DNA of 8,536 nt, taken from an uncultured Prosthecobacter sp. (GTDB lineage Bacteria > Verrucomicrobiota > Verrucomicrobiia > Verrucomicrobiales > Verrucomicrobiaceae). The position numbers and the translations under genes were made by a program. The notes below the pieces were generated by a model, which saw nothing but the letters and a program-made list of their open reading frames with translations, made no database searches and was not told the origin of the DNA. Below are positions 1 through 6,008 of the stretch, piece by piece. Location: positions 1-8,536 of the forward strand of contig CALDGV010000746.1 of assembly GCA_937941745.1 (NCBI GenBank), in the 5' to 3' direction. How positions within the stretch are numbered: the first letter of the stretch is position 1; the number at the start of each line of letters is the position of its first letter.

Positions 1-2
1 GG

Positions 3-2846
3 ACGAAGGTGAAGGACACCATCGACAACGGCGACATGCCGCCCCGGAAGTCCAAGCAGCTCACCGCAGAGGAAAAAGCAGGCATCACTGGCTGGGTGCA
101 GCACTCGCTCGACCTGCTGGCAGAGGCCAAATCGGGAGATCCAGGCCCCGTGACCATGCGCCGCCTGACCAATGCGGAGTACGATTACACCATCCGCGAC
201 CTCACCGGCCGCGAGTATGCTCTGGCCAAGGAATTCCAGACGGACGGCGGAGGCGGCGAAGGCTTCACCAACACGGGCGACGTGCTTTTCACCAGCCCGG
301 CGGCGATCGACAAGTACTTCGGCGCAGCGCGCAAGCTGGCCGACCATGCCACGGTCATGCCGGGCACGGGAATCGTCTTCCATCCGCAGCGCATCGGCCT
401 GCGCGGATTTGAGCAGATTAAGGCCCAGGCCCAGCAGGGCCTGTATGTCTGGTATCAGCAGAAGGCTGCGCCGCACCTGCCGAAAGACTTCGATCCCATG
501 CGCGAGGGCGATTACATGCTCGCCTGCTGGAAGCATAAGAACCAGAACGTGGCCCTGGAACAGCTCGCGAAGGATCTGAAGCTGAACATCCACTTCTTGC
601 GGAACTGGTGGAACCTTGTGAACAGCACGGAGCCTCAAAGCCGCTACCTCGACCTTGTACGGGTAGGCTGGCGTGAGCTTCCGGCGGATGAAAAAGCCGC
701 GCTGGAACGCATCAAGGGCATCGAAGCCGATCTGCTGAGCTGGAACAACCCGAAGAAGCCCGGCAGCGGACCTCAGCGCTGGCAGCAGGACAGCGACGGC
801 ATCCGCCCCTACCCGATGCAAGGGCCGGTCGGAGGCAAATCGCATGTGCACCTCTGCTTTGGCGACATCGGCGATGGCAACAAGGGCGACATCGCCCTGG
901 TGACCAAGATCGAGGTCCACGTGGGCAAGGGGAAGGTGGATTACTTCCAATGGCTCCGCAAAACGCTCGAGGAGAAGCGCCAGCAGGCCGCCGCCAATCC
1001 TCCGCCCGCGAACCTGGATGCCATCAAGGCGCGCATCGCCGAGCTTGAAAAGGTGCGTGCGATCTATGGCAGGCATCCCCAGCAGGGGCGCCAGATCGAG
1101 CCGCAGGTGCTCGCCTTTGCGGCACCGCAGGTCTTCACCCTGCCACTGCCAGAAGGTGCTCACTGGCTGAAGGTGGACACGCGTTTGGACATGCAAAACC
1201 CCGAGGTGGATGAGGCCACGATTCAGTGGACCATGACCACGGACAAGCCGCGCTATGTCACAAAGATCATCCCGGGCGTGCTCACCATCTGGAAGCGCAG
1301 CACGAAGGCCTCCGGGCAGACGATGAACGACTTCAACAAGATGAAGGAAGCCTTCCCGGACATGTTTGAGCGCCGTCTGGAAGCCGTGGCGAACAATCTG
1401 TACCGTGGCGGCAGACCAGCCATCACCGTTTATTACTTCAGCGACGACCAGCTGGGGCAGATCCTCGGCGAGCAGGACAGAAATCACCTGGCCGCGATGA
1501 AGAAAGACTGGGCTCTCGTGGCCAATCCGAACCTGAACAAGCAACAGCAGCAGGATTATGACAGCGCCGTGATTTCCCACCTGCATGCATTTGCCAGAAA
1601 AGCCTGGCGCCGCCCCATCACCGCAGAAGAGACAAGCAAACTGAGCGCCCTGTACTTCGAAGGCCGCCAGAAGGAGCTCGACCGCGAGTCCGCCGCCAGG
1701 GAGGTGCTGGTGCGAGTGCTCGTCTCACCCAACTTCCTCTTCAAGGCAGAGACCCTGCCTCAGCTCACGGAGGTGAAGACACCAGACGTGCCGTTGAACG
1801 CTCACGAAGTAGCCTCACGCCTCAGTTACTTCCTCTGGTCCTCCCTGCCTGATGGGCCGCTGAGCAAAGCCGCCGAGGATGGCAGCCTGCTGAAGCCCGA
1901 AGTGCTCGCAGCTCAGACACAGCGCATGTTGCGTGACCCGAAGGCTTCGGCACTGGCCAAGGAGTTCGCCGGACAGTGGCTGAAGTTCAACGGCTTCGAC
2001 GCCCACAACAGTGTGGACGAGAAGAAATTCCCCCAGTTCACACCTGAACTGAGGGCGGACATGCACCTCGAGGTCGTCGAGTTCTTCACGCGCCTCGTGC
2101 ATGAGGACCGCAATGTCTCCGACATCATCGCAGGCGACTACACCTTTGTGAATGAGCGTCTTGCCAGGCACTATGGCATCCCGGGCGTCACCGGTGGTGA
2201 ATTCAGGGAAGTCAAAGCTGCGCAGCAGAATCGCGGTGGCCTGCTTGGCATGGGAGCGATCCTCACCAAGACCTCGCGACCGCACCGCACGAGCCCCGTT
2301 GTGCGTGGGGACTACCTTTATCAGGTCGTGCTCGGCTTCAGCAGCCCACCACCGCCACCCAACGTGCCAGAACTGAAGGAAACCAGCAAACCCTCCTCCC
2401 TGCGTGAGGCCCTGATGGTTCACCGTACGGACTCCGCCTGCGCAGTGTGCCACGAGCGCATTGATCCGCTTGGCTTCGCCCTGGAAAGCTATGACCCCAT
2501 CGGCCGTTTCCGCGCCACCGATGAGACTGGCGGCAAGATCGATGACACGGGTGAAATGATGGATGGAACGAAGTTTCAAGGCCTTGCCGGGCTGCGCGAC
2601 TACCTCAAGAAGAACGAGGCGCAGTTCCTGACCCAGTTCACGCGCAAGCTGCTCGGCTACGCCCTCGGCCGCCAGACACTGCCGAGCGACAAGAAGCTGA
2701 TCACGCAGATGCAGGCTTCGCTGAAGGCCAGCGGCGGGAAGTTCTCCGCTGCCGTGCTGGAAGTGGTGAAGAGCCGGCAGTTCCTCAACCGGCGCGCTGA
2801 GGCGACTGTGGCCGCTGTGGAAGGTGGCTCCAAGCCTGCCAACTGA
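3..2846 (+). CDS. Planctomycete/verrucomicrobial-type large cytochrome c protein (DUF1587-DUF1595-DUF1592-DUF1588-DUF1585), 5' end outside window
   Basis: Probable exported c-type cytochrome; family function is unproven, though redox chemistry in the periplasm is implied. The frame is open to the left edge, and the GTG at 9 is unlikely to be the start: the visible N-terminus (an NGDMPP segment, then an AITGW-like helix) is the tail of a cytochrome c domain whose CxxCH should lie upstream. Counting from that GTG, I see: DUF1587 from residue 51 (RRLTNAEYDYTIRDLTG); a long unassigned region, about 100-520, with a GDIGDGNKGD segment at 285-294 reminiscent of carbohydrate-binding-like modules in relatives; DUF1595 from 528 (FARKAWRRPIT); DUF1592 about 602-725 (ASRLSYFLWSSLPD, FVNERLARHYG); DUF1588 about 743-850 with a c-heme motif CAVCH at 811-815 and IDPLGFALESYDPIGRFR after it; DUF1585 about 873-940. 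The DUF1552 gene that often follows this family is absent; a convergent symporter follows instead. Family call is firm, function is not. Confidence -1.
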   Translation, partial: TKVKDTIDNGDMPPRKSKQLTAEEKAGITGWVQHSLDLLAEAKSGDPGPVTMRRLTNAEYDYTIRDLTGREYALAKEFQTDGGGGEGFTNTGDVLFTSPAAIDKYFGAARKLADHATVMPGTGIVFHPQRIGLRGFEQIKAQAQQGLYVWYQQKAAPHLPKDFDPMREGDYMLACWKHKNQNVALEQLAKDLKLNIHFLRNWWNLVNSTEPQSRYLDLVRVGWRELPADEKAALERIKGIEADLLSWNNPKKPGSGPQRWQQDSDGIRPYPMQGPVGGKSHVHLCFGDIGDGNKGDIALVTKIEVHVGKGKVDYFQWLRKTLEEKRQQAAANPPPANLDAIKARIAELEKVRAIYGRHPQQGRQIEPQVLAFAAPQVFTLPLPEGAHWLKVDTRLDMQNPEVDEATIQWTMTTDKPRYVTKIIPGVLTIWKRSTKASGQTMNDFNKMKEAFPDMFERRLEAVANNLYRGGRPAITVYYFSDDQLGQILGEQDRNHLAAMKKDWALVANPNLNKQQQQDYDSAVISHLHAFARKAWRRPITAEETSKLSALYFEGRQKELDRESAAREVLVRVLVSPNFLFKAETLPQLTEVKTPDVPLNAHEVASRLSYFLWSSLPDGPLSKAAEDGSLLKPEVLAAQTQRMLRDPKASALAKEFAGQWLKFNGFDAHNSVDEKKFPQFTPELRADMHLEVVEFFTRLVHEDRNVSDIIAGDYTFVNERLARHYGIPGVTGGEFREVKAAQQNRGGLLGMGAILTKTSRPHRTSPVVRGDYLYQVVLGFSSPPPPPNVPELKETSKPSSLREALMVHRTDSACAVCHERIDPLGFALESYDPIGRFRATDETGGKIDDTGEMMDGTKFQGLAGLRDYLKKNEAQFLTQFTRKLLGYALGRQTLPSDKKLITQMQASLKASGGKFSAAVLEVVKSRQFLNRRAEATVAAVEGGSKPAN

Positions 2847-2861
2847 TCCAGCAGCCTCCGG

Positions 2862-2878
2862 GGAGCCCTCAGGCCTCC
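2862..2878. terminator. Short GC hairpin at the convergent junction, possible two-way terminator
   Basis: GGAGCC (2862-2867) can pair with GGCCTCC (2872-2878) around a CTCA loop, giving six base pairs with one bulged C (2874). It lies in the narrow gap between the cytochrome stop and the end of the symporter, and includes the symporter stop codon (2869-2871). There is no T-tract on either strand, so a classical intrinsic terminator is not shown. Weak call based on position and pairing only. Confidence -1.
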
Positions 2879-4446
2879 GCAAGCTGATACCGTTTCGTCA
2901 TTGGCGTGGGGAACAGCACCGCCACGCCGATGGTGACAAAGGTGCCGAGGGTGATGCGCCAGGGGAATGAGAGCACAAAAGGTTCGGCGATGCCGAGCTT
3001 CTGCTGAATACTCAAGACATTGCTCAGAAAAAGCACAGCCAGGATGCCGCAGCTCATGGCCAGAATGTTCCCGAGGTCGCTGCCGCGCGTGCGGGTCAGC
3101 ACCGCCACGAGAAACACGCCGAGGAGGGACCCGAAAGTGAATCCGAGAATGCCCAGTACCAGCGGCAGGATTTCGACCTTGGGGTTGTGAGCCATGAACC
3201 AGGCGGTGATGACTCCGACGAGGATGATCATGATGGCAAAAAAGACCGTGCTCTGGCGCAGCACGCGCACCTGGCTCTCCTCGGAGGCCTGGGCACCCAG
3301 TCGCGGCAGGATGAAGTCACGGGAAAGGCTGGTGGCGAGGGCGTTCAGGGCCGTGCTGAGCGAGCCCATGGCTGTGGCCAGGATTCCCGCAGTGACCAGA
3401 CCCCTCATGCCCGCGGGCATTTCATTCATGATGAAGAAGGGGAAGACCTCGCGGGTCTCAGCAGGCAGCGCCGCATTGGGATAAGCCTTGTAGAAGGCAT
3501 TGAGCATCACCCCAATGAGGATGAAGGCGGAGACCAGCGGCAGGTCAATCAGACCGGACAGGATGGTGGCAAAGGCGCTCTGACGGCGGTTCTTGGCAGT
3601 GAGCATGCGCTGGACCGTATCCTGATCGATGCCGTGGGTGCTCATGGTCACAAACGTGCTGCCAATAATGGCCGCCCAGATCGTGTACTCACTGGTGAGC
3701 ACGCCTTTCAGCCAGATCCAGGCACCACCTTCGGCCGGTTTGGCGAAGTCGAAAAACACCGGGCTTTTGATGGTGTCCACCACCGTGTCCCAGCCGCCGG
3801 GAATCTTGCTGAGCAGGTAGGGAATGGTGAATCCGAGCGAGGCAACCAGCACGCCGACCTGGATAAAATCCGTCCAGATCACCGCACGAATGCCGCCCAC
3901 CGAGGTGTAAATGGCGGTCAGCAGGGTCACGACCACCACCGCGCCCGCATACAGCCAGAATTTGGTGTTCGCATCCACCGCACCGCCACCCTGCCACATG
4001 GCCACAGCCAGCACGAGAATGATGGCGGACACGTAGAGGCGGGTCCCCATCGCCAGCACACGCGTGATCATGAAGGTGATGGAGGCAAACTTGCGGGTCA
4101 TCGGCCCAAAGCGGGTCTCCAGAAACTCGTAGAGAGAAATGACGCCATGCTTGTAGAAGATGGGGATGAACAGGAAGCTGACGATGATGCGGGCCATCAC
4201 TGTGCCGATGGCAAACTGAGCGTAGCTCCAGTTCTGACGGCTGTAGCCTGCCTCCGGTGCGCCCAGGAAGGTGGCTGCGCTGATTTCAGCCGCCAGGATT
4301 GAGGCCAGCACCGCCCACCAGGCGATCTGCCGGTCCCCCAGGGTGAACCCTTCCACGCTGCCGCTCTTGCTGCGCTGAGACAGACCAATGCCGATGATGA
4401 TGCCGAAGTAGGCGAGGATGACGAGGGCGTCGACGAGATAAGCCAT
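2869..4446 (-). CDS. Sodium:solute symporter (SSS family, TC 2.A.21), substrate unknown
   Basis: Inner-membrane carrier expected to couple Na+ entry to uptake of a small organic solute. The 525 residues fit the family length and show about 13 hydrophobic helices (roughly 5-23, 42-61, 75-98, 124-150, 163-181, 188-214, 254-272, 293-320, 345-372, 399-420, 427-452, 458-480, 493-513). Family hallmarks are the WWAVLASILAAEISAATFLG segment at 43-62 (LeuT-fold helix 1, with A52 and I55 at the expected Na2-site positions), GGIRAVIWTDFIQ at 184-196, and AMGSLSTALNALATSLSRD at 359-377. The helix 1 sequence recalls the monocarboxylate/vitamin transporter-like branch more than sugar carriers, but substrate cannot be read from sequence. 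The ATG at 4446 is preceded by a strong promoter-like pair only 5 bases upstream and by no Shine-Dalgarno sequence. It is transcribed alone, convergent with the cytochrome and divergent from the unknown membrane protein. Confidence -1.
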   Translation of the reverse strand: MAYLVDALVILAYFGIIIGIGLSQRSKSGSVEGFTLGDRQIAWWAVLASILAAEISAATFLGAPEAGYSRQNWSYAQFAIGTVMARIIVSFLFIPIFYKHGVISLYEFLETRFGPMTRKFASITFMITRVLAMGTRLYVSAIILVLAVAMWQGGGAVDANTKFWLYAGAVVVVTLLTAIYTSVGGIRAVIWTDFIQVGVLVASLGFTIPYLLSKIPGGWDTVVDTIKSPVFFDFAKPAEGGAWIWLKGVLTSEYTIWAAIIGSTFVTMSTHGIDQDTVQRMLTAKNRRQSAFATILSGLIDLPLVSAFILIGVMLNAFYKAYPNAALPAETREVFPFFIMNEMPAGMRGLVTAGILATAMGSLSTALNALATSLSRDFILPRLGAQASEESQVRVLRQSTVFFAIMIILVGVITAWFMAHNPKVEILPLVLGILGFTFGSLLGVFLVAVLTRTRGSDLGNILAMSCGILAVLFLSNVLSIQQKLGIAEPFVLSFPWRITLGTFVTIGVAVLFPTPMTKRYQLAEA

Positions 4447-4550
4447 TCCGCATTATGAAAGCCCCGCCAGAGTCCGCCAAGACATATCCTGCAAACGTCT
4501 GCAACGAGGAATGACACGAACCTTGCCAGCCCGGACAACAGCACCTAGAC
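4447..4550. other. Divergent intergenic region between symporter and unknown membrane protein
   Basis: This 104-base spacer separates two divergently read genes. The left third carries the symporter promoter. For the plus-strand gene the best match I find is TTGCCA (4523-4528), 17 bases, TAGACA (4546-4551), which is only 3 of 6 in the -10 box and overlaps the first ATG. It is too weak to call, and would fit only if translation starts at the second in-frame ATG (4563). I see no clear operator repeat. Confidence -1.
4452..4480 (-). promoter_or_regulatory. Sigma70-type promoter of the symporter gene, predicted leaderless
   Basis: Read on the minus strand, TTGGCG (4475-4480; 4 of 6 to TTGACA) is followed by a 17-base spacer and CATAAT (4452-4457; 5 of 6 to TATAAT). 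Only GCGGA separates the -10 box from the symporter ATG, so transcription would begin at or within a base or two of the A of ATG, giving an mRNA with essentially no leader. The absence of a Shine-Dalgarno sequence fits this. This is a prediction from consensus match and spacing only. Confidence -1.
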
Positions 4551-6008
4551 ATGGCCCGCAACATGGAAGGTGAGCCGCGTGACCCAGCACCCGACTCCGG
4601 CGGATTGCCGCCGGAGCTGCAAACCTCCGCCCGCAGCCTGGAGAAGGCTCTGAAGGAGAATCAGAACGTGGGTCCGGCCTTTGCAGACTTCTGCGCCAAG
4701 GCCTATGTGAGGCCCGAGTGGGCAGGCCCGGCCAGCGAGTTCATCGTGGAGCAGTTTGAAGGCCGTGAGCCCGAGCTGGCGGCCCTGGCGCGCATTCCCG
4801 ACCTGATCATCGAGCTGGCCAGCGGGCAGCAGACTCTCACGACCACCGTGGCCTTCCAATGGGCGTCGGCAGCTGACTCAGCCCGACTGGCCAAGCTCGC
4901 CGAAGCTCTGGCGGCCACTCAGTCCAAAATCCAAAGTGCTGAGGTGGTGGATCTGATGCTGGCACTGGCCACCTCCCTGGCCATCACGCGGTATTCGAAG
5001 GCGGAGCAGATGCTCAATCTGGCGGAGCCTCAAGCCTTGGGAGAACACCAGGACAGCCTGGCTGAAGCCCGCCTGTGGCTGGCAGTTGGACGCATCCTGC
5101 GCGGCTGCAGCCAGGAGACACGGGATCTGTTTGACCACCGCCTGCGCCGGCGCCGGACACCCTGGAAGTGGGAGACCCCGGTCGAGTGCGGAGCTCTTCA
5201 GGAACTGGCTGATCACCTGCATCCCGAACAGGAAGGCGCGAACCTTTTCCGCTCCATCGTGCCTCCAGCATGGTGGGATGTGGCCGCGCGCCGCGCCAGT
5301 GAGCTGGCGGAAATGGAAGCCCGGCAGGAAGCCCGGCAGGAAGCCCAGCCCGAGCCCAGCCTTGCTGCACCTTCGCCAATGCCGGTCCTGGAGGTGCCGC
5401 AGACATCTCTGATTCCACCGGATCAGCCCCAAGTCATCGTCTGGAATACCTGGCCGTTCTTCACGGGAGGCCTGGTGGGCGCAGCTGCCCTGGCCTTGGT
5501 GATCTGGATCAGTCCTTACGAGCTCAGGAAGGCCAGCCTGGATTCGGAAATTGCGGCGTCCAGCCCAGCCGGCCCCGTTGTGGAAGCACCCTCTCCACAG
5601 GAAATCTGGCGGAAGGAGGAGGCAGCGCGACTGGCGGAGGCCAATGCCGACCTCAAAGATCTCCACTCGCGCATTCTCAGTGCCAAATGGGAGGAGATTT
5701 CCGCCCTGCTGGCAGGTGACACCGCCGACCTGCCCAAGAGTGATGCTCGATATGCGCGCCTTCTCAAATGGCTGCACCTCGATCCTCCAACGGATGAGGC
5801 GATCCGTCAGGAACTGCCCAGGCTGCTGGCCGCGCAGGAACCCAACAGCGACACGCTCGACCTCTGGGAGAAGCTGGCCTACACCGGCTCTCCGATGGCC
5901 AAGGCCATCCAGAAGGCAGCGGCGCGGCAGATTTACGAAAACCGCGATGCCTGGTCTCCCACCCAGGAGCGCCAGCTCAACCGGCTGGGCTGGCCGCCGG
6001 CTCCCTGA
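4551..6008 (+). CDS. Unrecognised single-pass membrane protein with long helical N-terminal domain
   Basis: I do not recognise a family. The 485-residue product divides into: a soluble, Ala/Leu/Glu-rich, apparently all-helical region (about 20-250) resembling helical-repeat packing without a clear TPR consensus; a basic patch RRRR at 199-202; a Glu/Gln/Pro/Ala linker (about 251-305) starting with an EARQ repeat; one membrane helix (about 311-330, FFTGGLVGAAALALVIWI); and a 150-residue helical tail (about 355-485) with WRKEEAARLAEANADLKDL at 363-381. There is no signal peptide. Topology is uncertain: the long leaderless N-terminus suggests cytoplasmic, yet the nearest positive charges (R336, K337) follow the helix. 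The ATG at 4551 is taken as start, but the in-frame ATG at 4563 is equally possible, and neither has a Shine-Dalgarno sequence. The 3' end overlaps the convergent ATPase gene. Codon use resembles the neighbours, supporting a real gene. The general layout (soluble domain, linker, helix, tail) also occurs in membrane-anchored scaffold or regulatory proteins, but no function is claimed. Confidence -1.
   Translation: MARNMEGEPRDPAPDSGGLPPELQTSARSLEKALKENQNVGPAFADFCAKAYVRPEWAGPASEFIVEQFEGREPELAALARIPDLIIELASGQQTLTTTVAFQWASAADSARLAKLAEALAATQSKIQSAEVVDLMLALATSLAITRYSKAEQMLNLAEPQALGEHQDSLAEARLWLAVGRILRGCSQETRDLFDHRLRRRRTPWKWETPVECGALQELADHLHPEQEGANLFRSIVPPAWWDVAARRASELAEMEARQEARQEAQPEPSLAAPSPMPVLEVPQTSLIPPDQPQVIVWNTWPFFTGGLVGAAALALVIWISPYELRKASLDSEIAASSPAGPVVEAPSPQEIWRKEEAARLAEANADLKDLHSRILSAKWEEISALLAGDTADLPKSDARYARLLKWLHLDPPTDEAIRQELPRLLAAQEPNSDTLDLWEKLAYTGSPMAKAIQKAAARQIYENRDAWSPTQERQLNRLGWPPAP
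5316..5349 (+). repeat. 12-base tandem repeat (about 2.8 copies) encoding EARQ units
   Basis: The unit GAAGCCCGGCAG occurs at 5316-5327 and again exactly at 5328-5339, followed by a partial third copy (from 5340) with one G-to-A change. It is in frame and encodes EARQ-EARQ-EAQP at residues 256-267, at the start of the Pro/Glu-rich linker before the membrane helix. The unit is a multiple of three, so copy-number change would alter linker length without shifting the frame. Confidence -1.

Noticed and set aside
1815..2882. A 355-codon minus-strand frame opposite the cytochrome 3' half
   Set aside because: Antisense to well-conserved DUF1592/1588/1585 domains, with no motif of its own. It also crosses the end of the symporter gene.
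3187..4302. A 371-codon open frame on the plus strand opposite the symporter
   Set aside because: The product is dominated by His, Gly, Asp, Glu and Arg, the complement of hydrophobic membrane-helix codons. The minus-strand symporter explains the region fully.
4878..5777. A 299-codon minus-strand frame opposite the unknown membrane protein
   Set aside because: It has no membrane segment or domain and a low-complexity, Gly/Gln/Arg-rich product. The plus-strand frame is longer and has a clean membrane helix and a normal residue mix.
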